DNA from: Streptomyces longispororuber
GTDB taxonomy: Bacteria > Actinomycetota > Actinomycetes > Streptomycetales > Streptomycetaceae
DNA length: 36,161 nt
Assembly (NCBI RefSeq): GCF_014656095.1
Contig: NZ_BNBT01000086.1
Coordinates: 1 to 36,161, forward strand
Direction of reading: 5' to 3'
A program made the translations under genes and the position numbers. The notes below the pieces were generated by a model. The model was not told the DNA's origin, did no database searches, and worked only from the letters and a program-made list of their open reading frames with translations. This document shows, in pieces, positions 1 through 7,317 of the stretch (its first letter is position 1; each line of letters starts with the position of its first letter).

Positions 1-1
1 G

Positions 2-259
2 GCCGCCGACGCGCACGCCGTCGCCCAGGCCGCGCCCGCCGGCCCCGAGGCCGTCCTCGCGGCCGCGCGGCAGGTCCTCGACGAGGCGGCGCGGCTGCGG
101 CCGCCCCTCGTCCTCGACTACGTGGCGCTCGTCGACCCGTCCGACTTCCAGCAGGTCACCCGCGGCCACCAGGGGGAGGCGGTGCTCGCCGTCGCCGCGA
201 AGGTCGGCACCACCCGCCTCATCGACAACATCCCGCTGACCTTCGGAGCCCCGGCATGA
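2..259 (+). CDS. panC: Pantothenate synthetase, C-terminal fragment
   Basis: Only the last 85 codons are present; the 5' part lies upstream of the window. The reading frame ends with the typical C-terminal lobe of pantoate-beta-alanine ligase, including LDYVALVDP and then AAKVGTTRLIDNIPL close to the stop. The enzyme joins pantoate to beta-alanine using ATP in the cytoplasm, giving pantothenate for CoA synthesis. Its TGA overlaps an ATG (256-259), so nadB could be translationally coupled. The ATP-binding N-terminal domain cannot be checked here. The identification rests on the C-terminal motif and on the panC-nadB-nadC-coaX order typical of Streptomyces. Confidence 0.85.
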   Translation, partial: AADAHAVAQAAPAGPEAVLAAARQVLDEAARLRPPLVLDYVALVDPSDFQQVTRGHQGEAVLAVAAKVGTTRLIDNIPLTFGAPA

Positions 260-327
260 ACGCCCGCCCCCGGGCGGTCCGGACCCCGGGCCACCGCAGC
301 ACCGCGATCGGAGATCGGAGCTCTCGT

Positions 328-2031
328 ATGAGCGCCACTGGCATACGGCTGCACGCCCCGGCCCCCGGCTGGTCGCTCGACGCCGACGTCGTGGTCGTCG
401 GCTCCGGGGTGGCCGGCCTGACCGCCGCGCTGCGCTGCGCCGCGGCGGGCCTGGAGACCGTGGTCGTCACCAAGGCCCGCCTCGACGACGGCTCCACCCG
501 CTGGGCCCAGGGCGGCATCGCCGCCGCGCTGGGCGAGGGCGACACCCCCGAGCAGCACCTCCAGGACACCCTCGTGGCGGGCGCGGGCCTGTGCGACGAC
601 GAGGCGGTGCGCACCCTCGTCACCGAGGGCCCCGACGCCGTGCGCCGGCTCATCGCGACCGGCGCCCAGTTCGACGCCACGGACGACGGCGGCCTGGAGC
701 TGACCCGCGAGGGCGGCCACCACCGCCGCCGCATCGCGCACGCGGGCGGCGACGCGACCGGCGCGGAGATCTCCCGCGCCCTCGTCGACGCGGTCCGCGC
801 GCGCGGCATACCGACCGTCGAGAACGCCCTGGTCCTCGACCTGCTGACGGACGACCAGGGGCACGCCGCGGGCGTCACCCTGCACGTCATGGGCGAGGGC
901 CAGCACGACGGCGTGGGCGCCGTGCACGCGCCCGCCGTGGTGCTCGCCACCGGCGGCATGGGACAGGTGTTCTCGGCGACGACGAACCCGTCCGTGTCCA
1001 CGGGCGACGGCGTGGCCCTCGCCCTGCGCGCCGGCGCGGAGGTCTCCGACCTGGAGTTCGTCCAGTTCCACCCCACGGTGCTGTTCCTGGGCGCCGACGC
1101 CGAGGGCCAGCAGCCGCTGGTCTCCGAGGCGGTGCGCGGCGAGGGCGCCCACCTCGTGGACGCGGACGGCGTGCGCTTCATGGTGGGCGCCCACGAGCTC
1201 GCCGAGCTCGCCCCGCGCGACATCGTCGCCAAGGGCATCATGCGCCGCATGCAGGAGCAGGGCGCCGAGCACATGTACCTGGACGCCCGCCACTTCGGCG
1301 CCGCCATGTGGGCCACCCGCTTCCCGACCATCCTCGCCGCCTGCCGCGCCCACGGCATCGACCCGGTGACCGAGCCCATCCCCGTCGCCCCGGCCGCGCA
1401 CTACGCCTCCGGAGGCGTCCGCACCGACCAGTACGGCCGCACCACCGTGGCCGGCCTGTACGCGTGCGGGGAGGTCGCCTGCACGGGCGTGCACGGCGCC
1501 AACCGGCTCGCCTCCAACTCCCTCCTGGAGGGCCTGGTCTACGCCGAGCGCATCGCCGCGGACATCGCCGCCCGACACGCCGAGAACGCCCTCCACGCGC
1601 GCGTGCCCGCACCCGTGGCCGCCCCGGAGCAGCCCGCCCACCCGCTGCTGCCCCCGGAGGCCAGGTTCGCCATCCAGCGGACCATGACCGAGGGCGCCGG
1701 AGTGCTCCGTTCCGCCGCCTCGCTCGCCGAGGCCGCCGAGCGGCTCGCGCGCATTCACGCGGACGCGGCGGGCGCGCTCGCCGAGGACGGCAAGACCGCC
1801 GAGCCGGGCGTCGACGCCTGGGAGACCACCAACCTCCTGTGCGTGGCCCGCGTCCTGGTGGCGGCGGCCCAGCAGCGCGAGGAGACTCGTGGCTGCCACT
1901 GGCGCGAGGACCACGGGGCCCGCGACGACGCGGCGTGGGGACGCCACATCGTCGTACGCCTCCAGGCCGACCGGAGCCTCGCCATCCACACCACCGACAA
2001 CGCCCGCTTCCCCAGCACCCAGGAGCAGTGA
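328..2031 (+). CDS. nadB: L-aspartate oxidase
   Basis: FAD-dependent oxidation of L-aspartate to iminoaspartate, the first step of de novo NAD synthesis; the product passes to quinolinate synthase (NadA, not in this window). The 567-aa form has an N-terminal dinucleotide-binding motif VVVVGSGVAG (G25, G27, G30), the flavoprotein signature RWAQGGIAA, and the catalytic-region segments QFHPT and HGANRLASNSLLEG of the succinate dehydrogenase/fumarate reductase flavoprotein family. An in-frame ATG at 256 overlaps the panC stop and would add 24 residues with no homology-like character. I prefer the ATG at 328, which follows a GGAG-containing stretch, but the 256 start is possible. The stop overlaps the first possible nadC start. 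Confidence 0.93.
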   Translation: MSATGIRLHAPAPGWSLDADVVVVGSGVAGLTAALRCAAAGLETVVVTKARLDDGSTRWAQGGIAAALGEGDTPEQHLQDTLVAGAGLCDDEAVRTLVTEGPDAVRRLIATGAQFDATDDGGLELTREGGHHRRRIAHAGGDATGAEISRALVDAVRARGIPTVENALVLDLLTDDQGHAAGVTLHVMGEGQHDGVGAVHAPAVVLATGGMGQVFSATTNPSVSTGDGVALALRAGAEVSDLEFVQFHPTVLFLGADAEGQQPLVSEAVRGEGAHLVDADGVRFMVGAHELAELAPRDIVAKGIMRRMQEQGAEHMYLDARHFGAAMWATRFPTILAACRAHGIDPVTEPIPVAPAAHYASGGVRTDQYGRTTVAGLYACGEVACTGVHGANRLASNSLLEGLVYAERIAADIAARHAENALHARVPAPVAAPEQPAHPLLPPEARFAIQRTMTEGAGVLRSAASLAEAAERLARIHADAAGALAEDGKTAEPGVDAWETTNLLCVARVLVAAAQQREETRGCHWREDHGARDDAAWGRHIVVRLQADRSLAIHTTDNARFPSTQEQ

Positions 2032-2036
2032 CCGAC

Positions 2037-3044
2037 GTGAGCACCCCCGACCTCCCCCTCGCCGACACCGGCTGCGGCGACGCCTGCGGCTGCGGCGGCG
2101 ACGACGCGCAGGACTCCATGGAGTGCGGTCTCGACCCGTCCCTCGCCCAGCTCCTGGCCGACGCCGGCCTCGACCCCGTCCAGGTCGAGGACGTCGCGCA
2201 CCTCGCGATCGCCGAGGACCTGGAGTTCTCCCCGGACGCCGTGGACGTCACGACGGTCGCCACCATCCCCGAGGACGCCGTCGCCACCGCCGACTTCACC
2301 GCCCGCCAGGCGGGCACCGTGGCGGGCCTGCGCGTCGCCGAGGCCATCGTCTCCGTGGTCTGCTCCGACGAGTTCGAGGTGGAGCGGCACGTCGAGGACG
2401 GCGCCCGCGTCGAGGCCGGTGACGTGCTGCTGAGCATCACCACCCGCACCCGCGACCTGCTCACCGCCGAGCGCAGCGCGCTGAACGTGCTGTGCCGCCT
2501 GTCCGGCATCGCCACCGCCACGCGCGCGTGGGCGGACGCCCTGGAGGGCACCAAGGCCAAGGTCCGCGACACCCGCAAGACGACACCGGGGCTGCGCGCC
2601 CTGGAGAAGTACGCGGTCCGCATGGGCGGCGGCGTCAACCACCGCATGTCGCTCGCCGACGCGGCCCTGGTCAAGGACAACCACGTGGTCGCCGCGGGCG
2701 GCGTCGCCCAGGCCTTCAAGGCCGTCCGGGACGCCTTCCCCGACGTGCCCGTCGAGGTGGAGGTCGACACCCTGCACCAGCTCCGCGAGGTCGTGGACGC
2801 GGGCGCCGACCTGATCCTCCTGGACAACTTCACGCCCCTGGAGACCGCGGAGGCCGTCGCGCTCGTCGACGGCCGGGCCCTGCTGGAGTCCTCCGGCCGC
2901 CTCACCCTGGAGAACGCCCGGGCGTACGCGGAGACGGGCGTCGACTACCTGGCCGTGGGCGCCCTCACGCACTCCTCGCCGATCCTGGACATCGGCCTCG
3001 ACCTCAGGGATGCCGCCGAGGCCCCCGCGCGCGGGGCGGAGTAA
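2037..3044 (+). CDS. nadC: Nicotinate-nucleotide pyrophosphorylase (quinolinate phosphoribosyltransferase)
   Basis: Converts quinolinate and PRPP to nicotinate mononucleotide, CO2 and PPi in the NAD pathway begun by the adjacent nadB. The 335-aa protein shows family landmarks: RDTRKTTPGLR near residue 176, KDNH near 212 and LILLDNF near 259, with the GALTHSSPILDIGLD end. The start is GTG 2037, about 11 nt after AGGAG at 2021-2025; a GTG at 2028 overlaps the nadB stop and would add three residues. The first 30 residues are unusual for the family, with a cysteine cluster (CGDACGCG, then MECG) that could bind metal. It is followed by coaX after 6 nt, so the genes are probably co-transcribed. Confidence 0.94.
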   Translation: MSTPDLPLADTGCGDACGCGGDDAQDSMECGLDPSLAQLLADAGLDPVQVEDVAHLAIAEDLEFSPDAVDVTTVATIPEDAVATADFTARQAGTVAGLRVAEAIVSVVCSDEFEVERHVEDGARVEAGDVLLSITTRTRDLLTAERSALNVLCRLSGIATATRAWADALEGTKAKVRDTRKTTPGLRALEKYAVRMGGGVNHRMSLADAALVKDNHVVAAGGVAQAFKAVRDAFPDVPVEVEVDTLHQLREVVDAGADLILLDNFTPLETAEAVALVDGRALLESSGRLTLENARAYAETGVDYLAVGALTHSSPILDIGLDLRDAAEAPARGAE

Positions 3045-3050
3045 CGCGCC

Positions 3051-3857
3051 ATGCTGCTCACGATCGACGTCGGCAACACCCACACCGTCCTCGGGCTCTT
3101 CGACGGCGAGGACATCGTCGAGCACTGGCGGATCTCCACCGACGCCCGCCGCACCGCCGACGAACTGGCCGTGCTCCTCAACGGCCTGATGGGCATGCAC
3201 CCCCTGCTCGGCGAGGAACTGGGCGACGGCATCGACGGCATCGCGATCTGCTCCACGGTCCCGTCCGTCCTGCACGAGCTGCGCGAAGTCACCCGCCGCT
3301 ACTACGGCGACGTACCGGCCGTCCTGGTGGAGCCCGGCATCAAGACCGGCGTGCCCATCCTCATGGACAACCCCAAGGAGGTCGGCGCCGACCGCATCAT
3401 CAACGCCGTCGCGGCGGTCGAGCTCTACGGCGGGCCCGCGATCGTCGTGGACTTCGGTACGGCGACGACGTTCGACGCGGTCTCCGCGCGCGGGGAGTAC
3501 GCGGGCGGCGTCATCGCCCCCGGCATCGAGATCTCCGTGGAGGCCCTCGGCGTCCGCGGCGCGCAGCTCCGCAAGATCGAGCTGGCCCGGCCGCGCAGCG
3601 TCATCGGCAAGAACACCGTGGAGGCCATGCAGGCGGGCATCCTCTACGGCTTCGCGGGCCAGGTCGACGGCGTCGTCCGCCGCATGGCCCGGGAGCTCGC
3701 GGGCCCGGGCGGCGACCCCGAGGACGTCACGGTCATCGCCACCGGCGGGCTCGCCCCCATGGTGCTCGGCGAGGCGTCGGTCATCGACGAGCACGAGCCG
3801 TGGCTGACGCTGATCGGCCTCCGCCTGGTCTACGAGCGGAACATCTCCCGTACGTGA
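3051..3857 (+). CDS. coaX: Type III pantothenate kinase
   Basis: Phosphorylates pantothenate to 4'-phosphopantothenate, the first committed step of CoA synthesis, and so follows panC functionally. The 268-aa protein matches the usual length and has the ASKHA-fold signatures DVGNTHT at residues 6-12, the central GADRIINAVAA segment and DFGTATTFD near residue 134, followed by GGVIAPGI. Type III kinases are insensitive to CoA feedback and need a monovalent cation; that is family knowledge, not visible here. The gene starts 6 nt after nadC and ends the cofactor operon. No strong intrinsic terminator follows within the next 80 nt. Confidence 0.95.
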   Translation: MLLTIDVGNTHTVLGLFDGEDIVEHWRISTDARRTADELAVLLNGLMGMHPLLGEELGDGIDGIAICSTVPSVLHELREVTRRYYGDVPAVLVEPGIKTGVPILMDNPKEVGADRIINAVAAVELYGGPAIVVDFGTATTFDAVSARGEYAGGVIAPGIEISVEALGVRGAQLRKIELARPRSVIGKNTVEAMQAGILYGFAGQVDGVVRRMARELAGPGGDPEDVTVIATGGLAPMVLGEASVIDEHEPWLTLIGLRLVYERNISRT

Positions 3858-3938
3858 CGTCCGGCCAGGCAACCCCGCCGCGCGGTCGGGGGTCTCTCCT
3901 CGGAGGGGTTCTGAGCGGGTGTGGGGGCTGGGTGCCTG

Positions 3939-4229
3939 ATGGACGGAAAACGACGGCGGGGTAGGGCAGGGCGGGCCCTCGCGGGCGCCGCGGCGACGGC
4001 GGCGCTCGTCCTCGGCGCGCCCACCGCGCAGGCGGCGACCCCGGACCCGCCCACGGTGCGGTCGTCCGTCTCCCCGTCGCCCGAGGGAAGCCCACGCCCG
4101 CCCGCCCGGATGGCCGACACCGGCGCCGGGGTACTGCCCTGGCTGGCCGCGGGCGGAGCAGCGGCCCTGGGCGTGGGCGCGGTCGCCTTCGCCACGACCC
4201 GCCGCGGCCCGGACCACGACGGCGGGTGA
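3939..4229 (+). CDS. Small secreted protein with a degenerate LAxTG-like cell-wall sorting signal
   Basis: A 96-aa protein. The basic N-terminus (KRRRGRAGR) is followed by a hydrophobic stretch and an Ala-x-Ala site (AQA), which together look like a Sec signal peptide. A Pro/Ser-rich spacer leads to MADTG, then a hydrophobic segment (about residues 65-87) and a final TTRRG. This order (motif, hydrophobic span, positive tail) is that of sortase substrates. Streptomyces class E sortases favour LAxTG; here the first residue is Met. An upstream in-frame GTG at 3921 is possible. No function is known for the mature part, which would be only about 30 residues. Confidence 0.55.
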   Translation: MDGKRRRGRAGRALAGAAATAALVLGAPTAQAATPDPPTVRSSVSPSPEGSPRPPARMADTGAGVLPWLAAGGAAALGVGAVAFATTRRGPDHDGG

Positions 4230-4254
4230 GCGCTCCGGGCCGGGGCCGGGGTGT

Positions 4255-4580
4255 CACGGGTGGGCGGGTGGGAGAAACCCGCCGGGGCAGCGGCGGCCAC
4301 ATGGGCACCCACCCGCAGCGCTCCGCGCCGGACCCCGCCGGGCAACGCCGGGGAGCCACGGGTGGGCGGGCGGGGAGAAACCCGCCGCGGTAGCGGCGGC
4401 CACGTGGGCACCCACCCGCAGCGCTCCGCGCCGGACCCCGCCGGGCAACGCCGGGGAGCCACGGGTGGGCGGGCGGGGAGGAATCCGCCGCGGTAGCGGC
4501 GGCCACATGGGCACCCAGCCGCAGCGCTCCGCGCCGGGGCCGGGCGGACGACGCCGGGGAGCCACGGGTGGGCGGGCGGG
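4255..4580 (+). repeat. Tandem array of a ~103-bp hairpin-forming intergenic repeat (three units plus a partial fourth)
   Basis: Units begin with CACGGGTGGGCGGG at 4255, 4357, 4460 and 4563, giving periods of 102, 103 and 103 bp. Each contains nested inverted repeats. The outer arm CGGGTGGG pairs with CCCACCCG. In units 2 and 3 there is an inner perfect stem CCGCCGC-GGTA-GCGGCGG (4382-4399 and 4485-4502). Units 1 and 3 show point changes relative to unit 2. No coding potential is convincing. A diverged copy in the opposite orientation lies at 27885-28012. The array fills most of the 455-nt gap between the small secreted protein and the next gene. It resembles REP/BIME-like dispersed elements. 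Confidence 0.85.
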
Positions 4581-4672
4581 AAAAGAAAGGTACCGAGCGA
4601 GCGGCGGCCCCAGGGCCGCAATGACGTGCCGGGCAAACGGGTGAGTTAAGACGATTTTGTCCCCTCCACGCG

Positions 4673-4678
4673 TATCGT
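4673..4678 (+). promoter_or_regulatory. Candidate -10 hexamer for a leaderless transcript
   Basis: TATCGT lies 6 nt before the ATG at 4685, with GACGAT 17 nt further upstream as a weak -35. No Shine-Dalgarno sequence can fit between them, so transcription may begin at or next to the ATG. Confidence 0.4.
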
Positions 4679-4684
4679 CACCCT

Positions 4685-5347
4685 ATGCCCACGCCATACG
4701 GATCCCGGGGCGGCATGGCCTTCGGCGCGCAGGAGCTGCGAGTGCTCCGCCGCGCCCTGGCCCTCGCCCTGCACCCCAGTACCGCTCACGCCCTCGACGA
4801 CCAGGCCGTGCAGGAATGCGTGCGCCTCGCCGACGACATCGACGAGGCGGTGCGCGAAGGCGCACGGCTGCGCGCCTTCCTGGTGGCCGACCTCGCGCGC
4901 TACCGGGCCGCTCTGCCCGGTACCGCGACCGGGTACCTGGAGCTCTTGGACGACGTCCTCGCCACCGGTTACCGCCCCGCCCCCGACGACCTCGCCGCAC
5001 TCCGCGCCCTGCGCGCCAACCCGCGCGCGGGAGCCCTGCTCGCCCGCTGCGAGAGGCTCGCCGAGCGCGACGTGCGCGCCCCGCTCGCGGCGGGCGCGGC
5101 GCGCCCCGTGCCCCGCCCCGCAGCCCCCCGCCCCCTCGTCCCCCAGTCCCGTACGCGCCTCCTGGCCCTGCCCGGGGGCCGTGCGGCGGCCGACGACAGC
5201 GGGCCCGCGCCCCGTCCGAACCCGCCGTCGGAGCGCCCCGCTGCCCCGCCGGAGCGGCCACGCCCGGTGCCCACCCCGGCGGAGGTGTTCCCGCCCAAAC
5301 GCCCGGCGCCGCCGACCGCCCCGTCGCAGCGTCTCGCCGTGGGCTAG
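4685..5347 (+). CDS. Conserved Streptomyces protein of unknown function with Pro-rich C-terminal tail
   Basis: A 220-aa protein with no domain that I recognise. Residues 1-145 look alpha-helical and globular, with heptad-like leucine and alanine spacing (ELRVLRRALALALHP, then the acidic ECVRLADDIDEAVREG). Residues about 145-220 are a Pro/Arg/Ala-rich, probably disordered tail. There is no signal peptide or membrane segment, so it is probably cytoplasmic. It ends 13 nt before the next small gene on the same strand. Its place just after the cofactor operon is conserved in Streptomyces as I recall, but no function can be inferred from the sequence. Confidence 0.75.
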   Translation: MPTPYGSRGGMAFGAQELRVLRRALALALHPSTAHALDDQAVQECVRLADDIDEAVREGARLRAFLVADLARYRAALPGTATGYLELLDDVLATGYRPAPDDLAALRALRANPRAGALLARCERLAERDVRAPLAAGAARPVPRPAAPRPLVPQSRTRLLALPGGRAAADDSGPAPRPNPPSERPAAPPERPRPVPTPAEVFPPKRPAPPTAPSQRLAVG

Positions 5348-5360
5348 CTACGCTGGGGGC

Positions 5361-5540
5361 ATGGAATACGTCTCCGCGCTCGTGCCCCCCGTAGTGATGG
5401 CCGTGTTCTTCATCGGCCTCATCGTGACCATCGTCAAGACGCAGGGCGGCGCCAACAAGGCCAAGGAGGACGCCGCGGTCGACGCGGCGATCACCCGCGC
5501 CGAGGCGGCCCGGCAGACGCCCAGGGCCGGCGACGCCTGA
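5361..5540 (+). CDS. Small single-pass membrane protein of unknown function
   Basis: A 59-aa protein: a short N-terminus, one membrane span (about residues 5-26, PPVVMAVFFIGLIVTIVK), then a charged, Ala/Lys-rich helical tail (GGANKAKEDAAVDAAI) probably on the cytoplasmic side. TACGCT at 5349-5354 sits 6 nt before the ATG, which fits a -10 element for a leaderless message. A strong intrinsic terminator follows at 5586-5627. No family is recognised. Typical codon bias and the clear span support it being a real gene. Confidence 0.7.
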   Translation: MEYVSALVPPVVMAVFFIGLIVTIVKTQGGANKAKEDAAVDAAITRAEAARQTPRAGDA

Positions 5541-5585
5541 CCCCCGGCCACCGCAGGTCACCGGCGCCCGCCCCGCACACCCCCC

Positions 5586-5627
5586 GGCGTACGGCTCGCT
5601 CACCTCTACGAGCCGTACGCCCTTTTT
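5586..5627 (+). terminator. Rho-independent terminator
   Basis: A perfect 13-bp stem (5586-5598 pairs with 5609-5621) with a 10-nt loop, followed by TTTTT at 5623-5627. It closes the upstream transcription unit and separates it from the AT-rich promoter region of the BlaI-like gene. Confidence 0.85.
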
Positions 5628-5673
5628 GTACACAAATAAGACCTTAAGCCGTTTATTAACGATTCCTGGCTTC

Positions 5674-5703
5674 AGTGACTTGGGTCACTTCTCCCACTAT
5701 TGT
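5674..5703 (+). promoter_or_regulatory. Candidate promoter/operator of the BlaI-family gene
   Basis: An unusually AT-rich stretch carries the perfect palindrome AGTGAC-TTGG-GTCACT (5674-5689) directly before a -10-like TATTGT (5698-5703), 6 nt upstream of the GTG at 5710. There is no ribosome-binding site, so the transcript may be leaderless. BlaI/MecI repressors usually bind their own promoters; that this palindrome is the operator is inference. Confidence 0.45.
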
Positions 5704-5709
5704 TCTGGT

Positions 5710-6153
5710 GTGCCTCGCCCCTTGGGAGAACTCGAAGACGCAGTGATGACGCGGGTGTGGAAGTGGAACCGCCCGGTGACCGTTCGAGAAGTCCTGGAAG
5801 ACCTTCAGCAGGAACGGTCGATCGCGTACACCACTGTGATGACCGTTTTGGACAATCTCCATCAGAAGGGCTGGGTCCGCCGCGAAGCGGAAGGCCGCGC
5901 CTATCGATATGAGGCGGTCTCCACCCGCGCCGCCTACGCGGCCGCACTCATGAACGAGGCGTGGTCGCAGAGTGACAACCCGGCGGCCGCTCTCGTCGCC
6001 TTCTTCGGCATGATGTCGCCGCAGCAGCGGGAAGCCCTCAGCGACGCGGTCCGGATGGTTGAATCCCACGAGAGCCCGGCGGGCGCGACCCTCCCGGCGC
6101 CGCCGGAGAACCCCCCGAACCCCGGCGGGCCCGACCGCGCGGACGGGCGATAG
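5710..6153 (+). CDS. BlaI/MecI/CopY-family winged-helix transcriptional repressor
   Basis: The 147-aa protein begins VPRPLGELEDAVM and contains the family's winged-helix core: VTVREVLEDL, then SIAYTTVMTVLDNLHQKGWVRRE as recognition helix and wing, followed by a dimerisation helix region (ALVAFFGMMSPQQREAL). The last 20 residues are Pro-rich. Family members repress beta-lactam or copper resistance genes and are often inactivated by a BlaR/MecR protease. No BlaR-type partner is encoded nearby, so the signal is unknown. The GTG at 5710 is preferred because homologous sequence begins there; an ATG at 5626 is in frame but overlaps the terminator and promoter-like region. Probably cytoplasmic and DNA-binding. 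Confidence 0.85.
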   Translation: MPRPLGELEDAVMTRVWKWNRPVTVREVLEDLQQERSIAYTTVMTVLDNLHQKGWVRREAEGRAYRYEAVSTRAAYAAALMNEAWSQSDNPAAALVAFFGMMSPQQREALSDAVRMVESHESPAGATLPAPPENPPNPGGPDRADGR

Positions 6154-6162
6154 CGTCCGCCC

Positions 6163-6756
6163 ATGCCGGCTGAGCACGACGAACTCCCGGCGGAGCGCGG
6201 CGAACTCGCGCCGCTCCGCGACCACCCCGTAAATGCGGTCTCCGTACGCAGGGCCCGCACCGCCGATGTGCCCGCCGTGCGCGGCCTGCTCGACCCGTAC
6301 GCCCGCCGGGGCATCCTCCTCGACAAAGCGACCGTCACGCTTTACGAGGACATCCAGGAGTTCTGGGTCGCGGAACGCGGCGCCGACGGCGGCAAAGCGG
6401 GCACGGTGGTCGGCTGCGGGGCCCTGCACGTGATGTGGGAAGACCTCGCCGAAGTCCGCACCCTGGCGGTGAATCCCGAGGTCAAGGGCGCCGGCGTGGG
6501 GCACCGGCTGCTCGGCGAGTTGCTCCGGACCGCGCGTTGGCTCGGGGTCCGGCGCGTTTTCTGCCTCACCTTCGAAGTCGACTTCTTCGCCAGGCACGGC
6601 TTCGTGGAGATCGGCGAGACGCCCGCGGATACCGTCGACACAGATGTCTACGCCGAGCTCCTTCGTTCCTATGACGAGGGGGTCGCGGAGTTCCTGGGCC
6701 TCGAACGAGTGAAACCGAACACCTTGGGCAACACTCGGATGCTTCTGCATCTGTGA
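6163..6756 (+). CDS. argA: Short-form N-acetylglutamate synthase (GNAT family)
   Basis: A 197-aa GNAT acetyltransferase. It shares the order of segments I recall for mycobacterial ArgA (Rv2747): VRRARTADVPAV, LYEDIQEFWVAE, VGCGALHVMWEDLAEVRTLAVNP, acetyl-CoA loop VKGAGVGHRLL, LTFEVDFFARHGF, and the conserved end GVAEFLGLERVKPNTLGNTRMLL. This supports glutamate N-acetylation by acetyl-CoA, the entry to arginine synthesis, without the amino-acid-kinase domain of classical ArgA. TAGCGT (6151-6156) lies 6 nt before the ATG, overlapping the previous stop codon, so the mRNA may be leaderless. The first 25 residues are not conserved-looking, and a later start is possible. Confidence 0.8.
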   Translation: MPAEHDELPAERGELAPLRDHPVNAVSVRRARTADVPAVRGLLDPYARRGILLDKATVTLYEDIQEFWVAERGADGGKAGTVVGCGALHVMWEDLAEVRTLAVNPEVKGAGVGHRLLGELLRTARWLGVRRVFCLTFEVDFFARHGFVEIGETPADTVDTDVYAELLRSYDEGVAEFLGLERVKPNTLGNTRMLLHL

Positions 6757-6884
6757 TCGTGACCGACCTATTCCGCGCTGTCACATGCCCAGGTTCCCTA
6801 TGTCCGAAACGCGCATGTTTCCCGGGATCCCGGGGGACCGGTCTCTCCCAGGGGTTTGTGTTTTCCCAGGAAAAGCGGTTTGCT

Positions 6885-6913
6885 TTCCGACGTACTGCAG
6901 TGCTGCATATAAC
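6885..6913 (+). promoter_or_regulatory. Candidate lsr2 promoter
   Basis: TTCCGA (6885-6890) and TATAAC (6908-6913) are 17 nt apart, a good vegetative sigma factor arrangement, within an AT-rich segment (about 6750-6980). The predicted 5' leader is about 60 nt. Lsr2 binds AT-rich DNA, so self-binding here is plausible. Confidence 0.5.
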
Positions 6914-6981
6914 AGGGGGCGGCGAATCGGCGGCGCACGCCGCGGCGTCCGGCCCTCAAGTTATCGATGAAAGGAAATCCG

Positions 6982-7317
6982 GTGGCACAGAAGGTTCAGG
7001 TCCTTCTTGTCGATGACCTCGACGGCGGCGAGGCGGACGAGACCGTGACGTTCGCGCTGGACGGCAAGAGCTACGAGATCGATCTCACCACCGCCAACGC
7101 GGACAAGCTGCGCGGACTCCTGGAGCCGTACCTCAAGAGCGGGCGGCGTACCGGAGGCCGCGCGAGCGGCCGCGGCAAGGGGCGCGCCCCGGCGGCGAGC
7201 AGCAGCCAGGACACCGCGCAGATCCGCGCCTGGGCGAAGGAGAACGGCTTCGAGGTCAACGACCGTGGCCGCGTCCCCGCGTCCATCCGTGAGGCCTACG
7301 AGAAGGCCAACGGCTGA
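6982..7317 (+). CDS. lsr2: Lsr2, nucleoid-associated xenogeneic silencer
   Basis: A 111-aa protein beginning MAQKVQVLLVDDLDGGEADE, the Lsr2 N-terminal oligomerisation domain. A basic Gly/Arg linker spans about residues 53-70. The C-terminal DNA-binding domain (IRAWAKENGFEVNDRGRVP) has its minor-groove RGR at 95-97. Lsr2 bridges AT-rich DNA and silences acquired genes and specialised-metabolite clusters. The start is GTG 6982, six nt after AAAGGA (6970-6975); an upstream in-frame ATG at 6967 overlaps that site and is less likely. The 3' end overlaps the convergent gene by 22 nt. Confidence 0.95.
   Translation: MAQKVQVLLVDDLDGGEADETVTFALDGKSYEIDLTTANADKLRGLLEPYLKSGRRTGGRASGRGKGRAPAASSSQDTAQIRAWAKENGFEVNDRGRVPASIREAYEKANG

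Noticed and set aside
118..1989. Long open frame antisense to nadB (623 codons)
   Set aside because: A shadow frame caused by high GC; low-complexity Gly/Ala/Arg composition, and nadB on the other strand is unmistakable. The same reasoning removes the long antisense frames at 1755-4217, 8403-10793, 20472-22352 and elsewhere.
4251..4496. 81-codon frame through the repeat array
   Set aside because: It follows the tandem repeat, has no ribosome-binding site, and its composition only mirrors the DNA repeat.
4255..4580. CRISPR-like array
   Set aside because: Whole ~103-bp units repeat without unique spacers, and no cas gene is present.
5710..6153. BlaR/MecR partner for the BlaI-like repressor
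   Set aside because: Neighbouring genes encode a GNAT enzyme and a small membrane protein; no M56 peptidase is present.
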